The notes under the pieces were generated by a model that had not been told where the DNA came from, did not search any database, and saw nothing but the letters and a program-made list of their open reading frames with translations. From Vibrio splendidus (GTDB taxonomy: Bacteria; Pseudomonadota; Gammaproteobacteria; Enterobacterales; Vibrionaceae), in contig NZ_AP025508.1 in the NCBI RefSeq assembly GCF_024347615.1, forward strand, positions 1,178,001 through 1,242,000: a stretch of 64,000 bases of DNA, written 5' to 3'. Position numbers and translations under genes: made by a program. This document shows positions 34,828 to 42,997 of the stretch, one piece after another. How positions within the stretch are numbered: the stretch's first letter is position 1; every line of letters begins with the position of its first letter.

Positions 34828-35688
34828 ATGATGAAAGCGATGCGCGGAGAGCTTTACCTCCTATTTGCTACCCTGTTAGCTGGGATTGGATGGATTGCAT
34901 CTAAGCTGGTGGTATTAGAAATGCCGGGGCCAGTGTTCATTGGTGTGCGATTCCTCGTCGCGAGTTTGATTCTTCTGCCGTTTTGTATTCATCACATTCG
35001 TAAGCTTTCGCTTAAGCAGGTTCTTTCTCTTTGCGGAGTGGGTTTGCTGCTGTCTGCCTCATTGCAGGTATGGGTATTTGCAGTTTCGGTGACTGAAAGC
35101 TTGTCGGAAGGGGCATTCATCATGAGCTTAGCCATGATCATTGCACCGTTTGTGTCTTGGATTTTTTTTCGAGTTAAGCCTAATCGTGCGTTTTGGATGT
35201 CTTTCCCTATCGCGATTATCGGCATGCTACTGCTGACTTTGGGCAACGGCTGGCATGTTGAGCAGAGTCTGGTTTACTTCTTGTTAGCATCGATGTTGTT
35301 GTCTGTTCACTTTGTGATGAACAAGCGTGTGATTACCAATATCAAGCCTATCGCATCAATTTGTATGCAGCTGTTTGTAGTGGGTGTGAGTGGTTTAGCC
35401 TTTGCTTCTATGACAGCTCAGCCGGAGTTCGAAATCACCAAAACCTTAGTCTTCTGGTTTATTGTCTCTGCGGTGATCGCAACATCTATTCGTTACTTGC
35501 TGCAAACGGTCGGTCAGCACTCCGTGAATATGGAAGTGGCGGCATTGATCATGATTCTTGAGCCTGTGTGGACGCTGCTGTTAAGTGTGAGTGTGCTTGG
35601 CGAAAGTGTAGAGATGCAGAAGCTGCTCGGTGGAGCGGTGATCATTGCTTCACTGTTTTGCTATATCAAATGGTCGAGACGAAAATAA
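34828..35688 (+). CDS. EamA/DMT-superfamily transporter
   Basis: The 286-residue protein has ten predicted membrane helices in two EamA repeats (about 3-135 and 150-284). I place the start at 34828 or 34831 because an upstream frame extension runs through the gloA-nemA terminator. Family members export metabolites or amino acids; substrate is unknown. The gene ends at a bidirectional terminator. Confidence 0.85.
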   Translation: MMKAMRGELYLLFATLLAGIGWIASKLVVLEMPGPVFIGVRFLVASLILLPFCIHHIRKLSLKQVLSLCGVGLLLSASLQVWVFAVSVTESLSEGAFIMSLAMIIAPFVSWIFFRVKPNRAFWMSFPIAIIGMLLLTLGNGWHVEQSLVYFLLASMLLSVHFVMNKRVITNIKPIASICMQLFVVGVSGLAFASMTAQPEFEITKTLVFWFIVSAVIATSIRYLLQTVGQHSVNMEVAALIMILEPVWTLLLSVSVLGESVEMQKLLGGAVIIASLFCYIKWSRRK

Positions 35689-35724
35689 AACACTCGGCGC
35701 AAGGCCGAGTGTTGGTTGTTTTTT
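35689..35724. terminator. Bidirectional terminator between EamA and MarR genes
   Basis: AACACTCGGC (35689-35698) and GCCGAGTGTT (35704-35713) form a perfect 10-bp stem. T-runs follow on both strands. Confidence 0.85.
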
Positions 35725-35791
35725 AATACACGTTCAGAGTGTAACAAGCTTTGCTAAGCAGTGAGATTGGTAAGCAGCGAGCGCGGTAAGA

Positions 35792-36220
35792 TCAGATTGC
35801 CGCGACTACTTTCTGAAGTAGCTTGAGCATTTGCTGCTGTTCTTCAGCATCTAACTCGTTCATCAACGCTTTGTTTAAACGAACTGGGATAGGAACGAGT
35901 TGTTCTTCAAGTGCTTTGCCTTTTTCCGTTAAGTAAATTCGGAAAGAACGGCGACTGTTTGGATCGGCTCTGCGTTCCACCAGTTCAAGTTTTTCTAACT
36001 TGTCTAATGTACGTGTCGTTGTTGAATTCTCGACTTTGGATTTCGCAGCAATATCACGCTGAGTCACACCTTCTTCTTCCCAAAGACACATCATGGTTGG
36101 CCATAGTGCAATGCTTAAGCCATGTTCCTTCAATTCCGTGTCGAAATCTTTGGTCGCTTTATTGGCGATCACATTGATCATCCAACCAAAGCTTTTTTGT
36201 CTATCAAACTCTTCTGGCAT
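35792..36220 (-). CDS. MarR-family transcriptional regulator
   Basis: The 142-residue protein has the MarR winged helix (VTQRDIAAKSKVENSTTTRTLDKLEKLELVERRADPNSRR, about residues 50-92) flanked by dimerisation helices. It lies 16 bases after the cytochrome b561 gene on the same strand. A 46-bp near-perfect palindrome upstream of that gene is the probable operator, so it likely autoregulates its operon and may control the divergent cytochrome c' gene. Confidence 0.88.
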   Translation of the reverse strand: MPEEFDRQKSFGWMINVIANKATKDFDTELKEHGLSIALWPTMMCLWEEEGVTQRDIAAKSKVENSTTTRTLDKLEKLELVERRADPNSRRSFRIYLTEKGKALEEQLVPIPVRLNKALMNELDAEEQQQMLKLLQKVVAAI

Positions 36221-36236
36221 CTTTCGCTACCTAATT

Positions 36237-36881
36237 TTACTGTGATATTGCAACTATTGTCATCGTAACTAATACCGATGCAATTAGCACCAACAACGCT
36301 TTCCTATTTGATGAAAAAGCCAATTGACTGCCATTTCTGAAATAATCCGTTGACGCTGAATGGTTTTGTTTGCCTGTGATCATGGCAAGAACCAGCGGTT
36401 TTGAACGCAGTTTGTAGATGATAATAGCCACCAAGTGCAGTACCACAAATGCCACTAACATGCGTGCGGCAATGCCATGTACCGTACATAACACATCGAA
36501 TACTGCATCAGTAATCACGCGTTCCGAGCCTGGTATAGCATCAAAGAATCCGGCAATAACAAGCCCAGTAATACATTGGATAAACAGAGTCGTGATCATT
36601 CCTATCACCATCCACGCACCTAACGGATTATGTCCCGGTTTTGGTCGTGCTTTTCCGCGGAAGTAATTCCAAGCCGATTTTGGGGAGCTAATAAATTGAG
36701 AAAAGCGACTGGTATCGCTGCCGACGATTCCCCAAACCAAGCGCCATAAAATCAGACAGAACAGTGCGAGGCCTAAGTAAACATGAGGGCCTTGTCCGTT
36801 AAACCCTGACGCAGCAAGACCAATAAAGAGTACGGCTTGAAGCCAGTGATAAAGTCGAGTTGGTAGATCCCAGATTTTCAT
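36237..36881 (-). CDS. Cytochrome b561-type membrane protein
   Basis: The 214-residue di-heme b-type cytochrome has about four to five helices and starts IWDLPTRLYHW, the usual opening of the Ni,Fe-hydrogenase/b561 group. His residues in HW (11), HVYLGLALF, and VLHLVAIIIY are candidate heme ligands. ATG 36881 is chosen because AGGA lies upstream, and the longer frame would enter the palindrome. It likely passes electrons between quinone and the cytochrome c' encoded divergently. Confidence 0.85.
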   Translation of the reverse strand: MKIWDLPTRLYHWLQAVLFIGLAASGFNGQGPHVYLGLALFCLILWRLVWGIVGSDTSRFSQFISSPKSAWNYFRGKARPKPGHNPLGAWMVIGMITTLFIQCITGLVIAGFFDAIPGSERVITDAVFDVLCTVHGIAARMLVAFVVLHLVAIIIYKLRSKPLVLAMITGKQNHSASTDYFRNGSQLAFSSNRKALLVLIASVLVTMTIVAISQ

Positions 36882-36918
36882 AATGCTTTTCCTGTTTGCG
36901 AATTTGCTTGGTGGGAAT

Positions 36919-36964
36919 AATTTACACAACAACAGTTGCATGCGCAACTATTGTTGTGTAAATT
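36919..36964. promoter_or_regulatory. 46-bp palindrome between cytochrome b561-marR and cytochrome c' genes
   Basis: The 21-base arms at 36919-36939 and 36944-36964 are complementary at 20 of 21 positions around ATGC. They include ACAACAA/TTGTTGT and AGTTGC/GCAACT. It is a likely operator of the MarR protein in its own promoter. Confidence 0.78.
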
Positions 36965-37041
36965 AAATGAATCTCATCGATTACGGCTGAACTATCAAGC
37001 CGTAATTTACTAAGAAACCAATCAGTAATTAACGAACAAAT

Positions 37042-37089
37042 CACTCAGTCAATTAGCCACTCAGTCAATTAAGCACTCAATCAATTAAT
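37042..37089. repeat. Three 16-bp tandem repeats upstream of the cytochrome c' gene
   Basis: CACTCAGTCAATTAGC, CACTCAGTCAATTAAG and CACTCAATCAATTAAT are contiguous, followed by CACT. They lie just before the ribosome binding site. Confidence 0.8.
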
Positions 37090-37105
37090 CACTAGGAATG
37101 ACACT

Positions 37106-37543
37106 ATGAAAAAATTCACTATCGCTTTAATCATCGCACTGCCTACGATTGCTCTACCTATGATCTCTATCGCTGCAGCGGATGTTGTAAATAATCGCCA
37201 GCACGCTTTTAGCTCTATTGAAGAGGTCAGCAAACAAGTTGATTCAGAATTGAACAACAGTGATGTGGATTGGCTGAAGGTGGGCGAGTTAAGTGAAATT
37301 TTGGTGGAACATGGTGATGTCTTGAATGCGAGTTTTGCTGAAGGTGATACTGGAGGTAAGGCAAAAAAGGAGATTTGGAGCAAGCCTGAGAAATTTAACC
37401 AACTGATGTTACAGATGAACCAAGGTTTTGCAGAGCTTTATCAAGCGAGTGTTGAGCAAGACTTGTCGAGCGCAGAACAAGGGTTAGATTCTGCGAACAA
37501 TACTTGTAAAGGATGTCACCGTACTTACCGTTCTCGTTGGTAA
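37106..37543 (+). CDS. Periplasmic cytochrome c'
   Basis: The 145-residue protein has a signal peptide (to about residue 24), a four-helix body, and a single heme-binding CKGCH near the C-terminus followed by RTYRSRW, typical of cytochrome c'. These proteins bind NO and help resist it, or carry electrons with a b561. It diverges from cytochrome b561-marR and shares their palindrome. Confidence 0.9.
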   Translation: MKKFTIALIIALPTIALPMISIAAADVVNNRQHAFSSIEEVSKQVDSELNNSDVDWLKVGELSEILVEHGDVLNASFAEGDTGGKAKKEIWSKPEKFNQLMLQMNQGFAELYQASVEQDLSSAEQGLDSANNTCKGCHRTYRSRW

Positions 37544-37570
37544 CGATTCTAATAACGAGCTTTGAATACA

Positions 37571-37596
37571 GGTGGTAAAGTCGAATCCTTACCACC
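37571..37596. terminator. Possible terminator between convergent cytochrome c' and ppiB
   Basis: GGTGGTAA (37571-37578) pairs with TTACCACC (37589-37596) but lacks a clear T-run. Confidence 0.35.
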
Positions 37597-37673
37597 ATAA
37601 TCCTAGCGCGCTGCCTTCTTTTCTTTGTGCAATCAATTCGAATGCACTAGGGGCAGGAAAGCACGTGGGTGAA

Positions 37674-38168
37674 TTAGTCGCGAACAGTGACTTTAGTAAT
37701 CACGATGTCTTCACACGGCACATCTTCATGTCCCCAGCGAGTGGTGGTTGGTGCAAGCGCAATCTTGTTTACCACATCCATACCTGCTGATACCTTGCCA
37801 AACACAGCGTAGCCCCAACCTGAGTTGCTGGTTGCTGTATGATCAAGGAAATCATTGTCGTCAAGGTTGATAAAGAACTGCGCCGTTGCTGAATGGGGTG
37901 CGTCAGTGCGAGCCATTGCGAGAGATCCAATCACGTTCTTTAAGCCGCGGTTAGCTTCATTCACAATAGGTGCACGAGTTGGCTTTTCTGTCATGTCGAT
38001 AGTGTGTCCACCACCTTGAATCATGAAACCTTCAATAACACGGTGAAATGTTGTGCCTTCGTAGAAGCCATCTTGGCAGTATTTAAGGAAGTTTTTCGAC
38101 GTTACCGGCGCTTTTTCAAGGTTCAGTTCAATTTCAATGTCGCCAAAGTTTGTGGTCAGAATGATCAT
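37674..38168 (-). CDS. ppiB: Cytoplasmic peptidyl-prolyl cis-trans isomerase (cyclophilin)
   Basis: The 164-residue cyclophilin is equal in length to E. coli PpiB. Catalytic core motifs are [28 protein letters not shown] and [16 protein letters not shown]. There is no signal peptide, so it acts in the cytoplasm. It appears monocistronic. Confidence 0.95.
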   Translation of the reverse strand: MIILTTNFGDIEIELNLEKAPVTSKNFLKYCQDGFYEGTTFHRVIEGFMIQGGGHTIDMTEKPTRAPIVNEANRGLKNVIGSLAMARTDAPHSATAQFFINLDDNDFLDHTATSNSGWGYAVFGKVSAGMDVVNKIALAPTTTRWGHEDVPCEDIVITKVTVRD

Positions 38169-38330
38169 AAAGGTCCCAATATTTGAGTGCTAATATTTTG
38201 AATGCTACAGCACAGTGGTTAGCTTATTTGAGTGCAGTATATGAAAAATTGTGGAGGATGCCAGTTAACAATGCTTCCCAAGCGGATTTATGGGAATGGT
38301 GAGTGGCTAGGGAGACTTCATATATAAGAA

Positions 38331-38357
38331 AGCCAGCGATGAAATCACTGGCTTTGA
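38331..38357 (-). terminator. Terminator of the dsbA-like gene
   Basis: AAAGCCAG (38331-38338) pairs with CTGGCTTT (38350-38357), with the stem partly extended inward. The minus-strand tail is T-rich. Confidence 0.6.
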
Positions 38358-38371
38358 GATGAAAAACGGAC

Positions 38372-38971
38372 TTAGAGCGTTAGCAGGTAGTTAACTAGTT
38401 GGTTGTACTCTTCGTAGCTCTTGATTTGATCCGGTTTCACGATGTATTTGTTGTTAACCAGAACTCCAGGAACACCTGTTAGTGTGCTTTGATCAAACTC
38501 TTTATCGAAACGTTTTTGCATCGAGTTCACTGCAAAGCCGTTGTATGCCGCATCAAACTTCTTCGCATCGATACCGTTATAAATGAAAAATTCACGCAGT
38601 TCTGCTTCATTTTTTGGTGTTTGTTGCTTCTCATGGATCTGAGCAAACATGGCAGGAACCATGCTTTCTTCAGCGTCTAGAGCAATCATGGTCGCGTAAG
38701 CCTTCGCCATTGGTACTGCCATGTTGTTACCCATAAAAGCGACGTGCACTTTTTGGAAGCTTGCTGACTTTGGCAAGTCTGCTTTTAGGTACTTAATGAC
38801 CCCTTCAAACTTGTAACAATGTGGGCAGTAGAAAGAGAAAAATTCGGTAACGACAGGCTTGTCGGCCTTTGCTACATCAAGGATTTTGTAGTGCGTGCCT
38901 TCTTCAAATTGTGCGGCGTTTACTGAAGCGCTCAAGAGTAGAGCGGCAAAGAGGCTAAATAGTTTTTTCAT
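38372..38971 (-). CDS. dsbA: Periplasmic thiol:disulfide oxidoreductase DsbA
   Basis: The 199-residue protein has a signal peptide (ending about residue 19) and a thioredoxin fold with the active site [10 protein letters not shown]. The cis-Pro loop [10 protein letters not shown] is also present. It introduces disulfide bonds in exported proteins. It is close to V. cholerae DsbA/TcpG in length and C-terminus (NYLLTL), but the residues after CPHC differ, so it may be a second DsbA rather than the main one. Confidence 0.88.
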   Translation of the reverse strand: MKKLFSLFAALLLSASVNAAQFEEGTHYKILDVAKADKPVVTEFFSFYCPHCYKFEGVIKYLKADLPKSASFQKVHVAFMGNNMAVPMAKAYATMIALDAEESMVPAMFAQIHEKQQTPKNEAELREFFIYNGIDAKKFDAAYNGFAVNSMQKRFDKEFDQSTLTGVPGVLVNNKYIVKPDQIKSYEEYNQLVNYLLTL

Positions 38972-39060
38972 GTGTTCATTTCCTAAATTCGGATGTCATT
39001 TGATACAGCAAAAATGCTGTTATAACTTGGTGGCAGATATTGCCAAACAGGGACAAACGA

Positions 39061-39435
39061 TTAGGAAATAGGGGGGCGGTATGGCGCTTGTGGTGCAACA
39101 ATCGCTTTGTGCGAAGGCTCTTTTTCTATCAGTGCCAGTGATTCAATCTGCGGTTCGAAAGATTCAGAAACGATCAGTGGTGGCATTTTCAGTAGACAGA
39201 CCGATCCACAACAGTGGTGCTCAACGGTGGGTTGTGCGCTGGAAAAAGGTGTTGGGGTGCTCTCTACAGAACTGATGTTAGCAGCAGAGAAAGAGAAGCT
39301 ATTGGCAGAAGTTGATTGAGCTTGGGGGGCTTGCAGAGCATTGCTGCTCGCGATGCTGTCCACACTAATGGTGGCCATTAGCATAGCGAAGAGCATGAAA
39401 GCGTGTACCCAAATTTTGTTAATCAACTTTGGCAT
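39061..39435 (-). CDS. Secreted or membrane-anchored small protein with Cys-rich motif
   Basis: The 124-residue protein starts with a hydrophobic segment (about 8-28), followed by a Ser/Ala-rich stretch. A short HHCCGSVC motif comes next (about residues 73-80) and a Pro-rich end (APYRPPIS). The paired Cys/His residues suggest metal binding or disulfides. I do not recognise the family with certainty. Confidence 0.55.
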   Translation of the reverse strand: MPKLINKIWVHAFMLFAMLMATISVDSIASSNALQAPQAQSTSANSFSFSAANISSVESTPTPFSSAQPTVEHHCCGSVCLLKMPPLIVSESFEPQIESLALIEKEPSHKAIVAPQAPYRPPIS

Positions 39436-39537
39436 GAATTCTTAGTCTTGGTAAACGAGTAAAGCAGGCGAATCATACCTCACTCGTTTGTGCATCTCTA
39501 ATTAAACCCAATAAAACTTAGCCGAGCTCAACTTTTA

Positions 39538-40146
39538 TTACGCTTGATACTGTTTCAGGAACATCTCGACACTGGATTGGATGATTACCTGTTTTTGTGC
39601 AGCATCCGGTGACGGCGTATGACCAATGATTTGTGGCCAAAATGCAAAAGACTTTAACAGTGCAATAAACTGGGTAGATGCAAATAGAGGGTCTAGTTCA
39701 ATCAAGCGGTCATCTGCCTGTGCTGCTTTAATCCAGGTTGTGAGTCCACTTTCTGCTTGGGAATACTTTTCCATCGCTTGATGCGCCAGTTCGGCATTGT
39801 GGAAATACTCTGAGAACAGCACGCGAGATAAGTCGATAAAGCCTTCTGATTCTAAAAGCTCTAGTTCTTGATTAGCAATCGAAGTGAGTTGCTCATCAAG
39901 AGGCAGTTCTGCTTGATAAGGGAAATGCGTCGCGGCCAGAGTTTTGCTCCAAATGCTGTCTAGAATCTCATCTAAAAGCAGTTCTTTGCTGGCAAAGTGG
40001 TTGTATACCGTGCGCTTTGATACTTCCGCGCGGCTCGATATTTTATCCATGCTGGTGGCCTTGTAACCGTGCTCAGTAAACTCTGCGATAGCAGCGGCAA
40101 CGATCGATTCACGTTTTCTTTGGCTCAGCGTTTTTTTTACAGTCAT
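39538..40146 (-). CDS. TetR-family transcriptional regulator
   Basis: The 202-residue protein has a TetR HTH (about residues 12-55, with IAEFTEHGYKATSMDKISSRAEVSKRTVYNHF) and an AefR-like C-terminal domain. ATG 40146 is preferred over an upstream TTG at 40161. It diverges from ybiB, and the intergenic region holds two inverted repeats. Target unknown. Confidence 0.85.
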   Translation of the reverse strand: MTVKKTLSQRKRESIVAAAIAEFTEHGYKATSMDKISSRAEVSKRTVYNHFASKELLLDEILDSIWSKTLAATHFPYQAELPLDEQLTSIANQELELLESEGFIDLSRVLFSEYFHNAELAHQAMEKYSQAESGLTTWIKAAQADDRLIELDPLFASTQFIALLKSFAFWPQIIGHTPSPDAAQKQVIIQSSVEMFLKQYQA

Positions 40147-40199
40147 AGGGATACTACTCAATAGGTCGCGGTTAGCATTGCATACGCTAATTTTACACC

Positions 40200-40237
40200 A
40201 GTAAGTTTACTTTTAGAACACCAATCCGCGTATTGGT
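40200..40237. promoter_or_regulatory. Two inverted repeats between the TetR gene and ybiB
   Basis: AGTAA/TTACT at 40200-40211 and ACCAAT/ATTGGT at 40220-40237 lie in the shared intergenic region. Either could be the TetR operator. Confidence 0.4.
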
Positions 40238-40343
40238 AATTCGATCGATAGCAACTGAATCGCTTTGCAATGCACTGTGGGTATCATAGAATCGAAAGCG
40301 TATTCGAATTTTATTGATATCAACGGAAGAGAATAAACAATCA

Positions 40344-41300
40344 ATGAGTAGTATTTTAGAGTGTATTCGTACAGTTGGACGAGGAGAAAGAGGGCGTAAG
40401 CCTTTATCGTTCGAACAAGCCTACCGCATCATGGATGAGTATTTAAGCGGAGAGGTCGGTGACGACCAAATGGCTATGCTACTGATGTTGATTCGTGTGC
40501 AGAATGAAACCAATGAAGAGATCGCAGGCTTTGTAAAAGCGTTTCAATCTCGAGTACCAGACTTAGGCGCCGATATTGACTGGCCGTGCTACGCAGGTAA
40601 GCGTAACGATACCGCCAGTGGTAAGCCTTGGAATTTGTTGGCGGCAAAGATCTTAGCTGATAATGGCTATAAAGTCTTAATGCACGGCTACATGGACAAA
40701 CCAAGTGGCCGCACGCACGTTGAGACCCATCTAGAGTGTGTTGGTGTTCGCCGAGCTCAAGACCCACAAGACGCCAAGCAGATCCTTGAAGCGGATGGTA
40801 TCGCCTATTTGCCTTTGGCGAACTTCGCACCTGAAGCTCAAACTATGATTGGTTGGAAACACCGTTACGGGCTGAGAACGCCGATTAATACTGTAGTTCG
40901 AGCATTGAACCCAGGTGGTGGTCGTTTGGGCTTGCGTGGTAGTTTTCACCCGGGCTTTCCTCAGTTACACGCTGAAGTTGAGCATGTCATTGGTAATAAA
41001 TCCCACTCGGTGATTTCATTTAAAGGCATGAATGGCGAATCAGAATACAACCCTAAAGTGAGTCAAACGGTCTGGATGAGTTCTCCTGAGAAGGTGGAAT
41101 CTTTCTACTGGGAAGGCTCGATGAATGTTGAACTGCCTATGCCTTCTGAATGTGTACTGGGTACACCGGGAGATGAGATGGAGCTGATGGCGAACAGTGT
41201 TGTGGACAGTATGACTGCGATTTTATTCGCAGAAACGCACGATAAAACTGAGGCATACCAGAAAGCGGTGCGTCTGTGGCATGAGTATTGTGCGCGTTAG
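40344..41300 (+). CDS. ybiB: YbiB/TrpD2-like glycosyltransferase-family nucleic-acid-binding protein
   Basis: ATG 40344 gives 318 residues, against about 320 in E. coli YbiB. It has the anthranilate phosphoribosyltransferase-like fold: N-terminal helical domain (GRKPLSFEQAYRIMDEYLSGEV), then a Rossmann-like C-terminal domain. The enzyme's glycine-rich loop is not conserved (here KRNDTASGKPWN). E. coli YbiB binds nucleic acids without known enzyme activity and is SOS regulated; I see no LexA site here. Confidence 0.85.
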   Translation: MSSILECIRTVGRGERGRKPLSFEQAYRIMDEYLSGEVGDDQMAMLLMLIRVQNETNEEIAGFVKAFQSRVPDLGADIDWPCYAGKRNDTASGKPWNLLAAKILADNGYKVLMHGYMDKPSGRTHVETHLECVGVRRAQDPQDAKQILEADGIAYLPLANFAPEAQTMIGWKHRYGLRTPINTVVRALNPGGGRLGLRGSFHPGFPQLHAEVEHVIGNKSHSVISFKGMNGESEYNPKVSQTVWMSSPEKVESFYWEGSMNVELPMPSECVLGTPGDEMELMANSVVDSMTAILFAETHDKTEAYQKAVRLWHEYCAR

Positions 41301-41322
41301 ATGATGGTTTAACCAATGAGAG

Positions 41323-41348
41323 AAGGTCAGTGAGCGCTGGCCTTTTTT
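41323..41348 (+). terminator. Terminator of ybiB
   Basis: AAGGTCAG (41323-41330) pairs with CTGGCCTT (41337-41344) with one wobble, ending in six T. Confidence 0.8.
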
Positions 41349-41396
41349 ATGCTTAATTTTTAGCAAGGGCCTTTCGTGAATGCCTAAACAATAGAG

Positions 41397-41693
41397 CTAC
41401 TTCACTCGCATCAATCGATGCATCTTGTCTTCGAATTGAATCTCAATCACTTGTGAAATTTTCATCTTCTCAACTCGTTCAAGCATTGCTGATTGATAGG
41501 CTCGTTTCTTCATCCACTCTAACGGCTCTTTAAAGCCATCTTCATTTATCACAAAGGACTGATCGGTGATGGAGTCTTCAAAGATATGAACCACCCAAAT
41601 CCGCGATTGGAAATCTAACAATTCGCTAAAGTAGCTTTTTAGCTTAGGGATAAAGTGAGATAGAGCGGTTTGAGGTGAACGAAGCGAAGTCAT
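41397..41693 (-). CDS. Hypothetical protein (98 aa)
   Basis: The 98-residue soluble protein has no signal peptide and no recognised motif. It contains segments like FQSRIWVVHIFEDS and MLERVEKMKISQVIEIQFED that suggest a small mixed fold. The ATG at 41693 is preferred to a TTG at 41711. It looks real by composition. Confidence 0.5.
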   Translation of the reverse strand: MTSLRSPQTALSHFIPKLKSYFSELLDFQSRIWVVHIFEDSITDQSFVINEDGFKEPLEWMKKRAYQSAMLERVEKMKISQVIEIQFEDKMHRLMRVK

Positions 41694-41877
41694 AGTGAAC
41701 CGTTTGGACAATGAAAAGCGGTGCGATGGATGTCTCCAATTCGAGCGCTTATCGGTTAAAGCAGGTAATCATCGTCAATGTGATTACCTACTCAAGAACT
41801 TGCCACAAAATACGGTATTCAGGTGCCGTTGACAATGCTTGTTGAGCTTGTCGGTCAAGACATGTGTGATGAGTCTG

Positions 41878-42111
41878 CTATTTAACGAACAAGCCGAAGT
41901 CGATCTCTTGTGCTCTTTGGTATTTGACCAACTTTACTTTCAAATTGTGTTTTGCCGCCAGATCAATCGCTAAGCTAGACATGTGTTTTATCTCATCGAC
42001 GCAGCTAGAGATAAGGGGCTTTTCTTGGTTGTCGACAGTGGCGATGAGGGTGTTTTCTGTACCATCGACACCGGAATAAATGTACGCGTACATACTGTTG
42101 TTGTGTTGCAT
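41878..42111 (-). CDS. Hypothetical small protein (77 aa)
   Basis: The start at 42111 has AGG seven bases upstream; a longer frame to 42171 lacks one. The 77 residues have alternating hydrophobic strands (MYAYIYSGVDGTENTLIATV) and one helix, with no recognised motif. Confidence 0.5.
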   Translation of the reverse strand: MQHNNSMYAYIYSGVDGTENTLIATVDNQEKPLISSCVDEIKHMSSLAIDLAAKHNLKVKLVKYQRAQEIDFGLFVK

Positions 42112-42394
42112 AAACGGCCTAATTGTAACGATATAATTATTTATGGCGTGAAGAGTACAAGGTTTATTCATTCAAGCCAGTGTCATAAAGTAAGGCTTTG
42201 TAAGGACTCTATTTTTTATTTTTTTGCTTGCGTAAAAATGCTCACAAGCCTTTTGTGACCTTGTTTTCTCGCCTTGGTAGGTTTTACCTATCAATAAAAT
42301 TGTTGAAATCCATTTAGTAAAATCAAGATTTTAGACAACAATTAGGTTAACAAGATAGAAAAAGACATGACGAAAAGTATTTAGGGAGAACGCA

Positions 42395-42811
42395 ATGCAT
42401 TCAATAAAAGTGAAAGATTACATGACGCCGCAGGTTGTGACATTCACTCCTGACATGCCGTTAAGTCTCGCGTTAGATCGAGTAATGAGCAGCCATCACA
42501 TGGGCGGTCCAGTAATTGATGATAATGAGCAGGTTATTGGTTTCCTTTCTGAGCAAGATTTATTAGAAAAATTGGTGAAGGTAAGCTATTTCTGCCAAGA
42601 CACACACATTGTGGGTGATTGTATGTACCAAGAGGTGCTATCGGTATCACCAGACTTATCCATCATTGAATTGGCAGATATGATGCAAGTGGGTAAACCC
42701 AAAGCTTATCCAGTGCTCGATAACAAAAAGCTAGTGGGTATTATCACCAGAACCGATGTTTTGAGAGCAATCGGCAAGAACTTGGAAGAATGCTTCAAAC
42801 ATCAGGTATAG
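42395..42811 (+). CDS. CBS-domain pair protein
   Basis: The 138-residue protein is composed of two CBS motifs (about residues 5-60 and 72-130). Characteristic segments are VKDYMTPQVVTFTPDMPLSLALDRV, IGFLSEQDLLEKL and LVGIITRTDVLRAIG. Such pairs bind adenosyl ligands and act as energy sensors. No catalytic domain is attached. RBS AGGGAG precedes the ATG. Confidence 0.88.
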   Translation: MHSIKVKDYMTPQVVTFTPDMPLSLALDRVMSSHHMGGPVIDDNEQVIGFLSEQDLLEKLVKVSYFCQDTHIVGDCMYQEVLSVSPDLSIIELADMMQVGKPKAYPVLDNKKLVGIITRTDVLRAIGKNLEECFKHQV

Positions 42812-42853
42812 TAGCGTGTTAAGAACGATTATTTTTCTCAATACCCTCAATTG

Positions 42854-42879
42854 AAAAAAGGCGCACTAGCGCCTTTTTT
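42854..42879. terminator. Bidirectional terminator after the CBS gene
   Basis: GGCGC (42860-42864) and GCGCC (42869-42873) around ACTA, flanked by six A and six T. Confidence 0.85.
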
Positions 42880-42997
42880 CTGTATAGAGCCTTTCTTTGT
42901 CGATCCTTTCTTTGTCGCTCCCTAGCTTGTGGAACGCTTGCTTTGGATCACTAGTTTAGGGAGCTTGCTTGTGGGTGTCCCAGCTTTTGGAGGTTTC

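Noticed and set aside
36882..36947. Longer N-terminus for cytochrome b561
   Set aside because: The extension starts within the palindrome and lacks family similarity; the start at 36881 has a good ribosome binding site.
42929..42997. Longer N-terminus for the MATE transporter
   Set aside because: A strong GGAGG lies right before the ATG at 42998.
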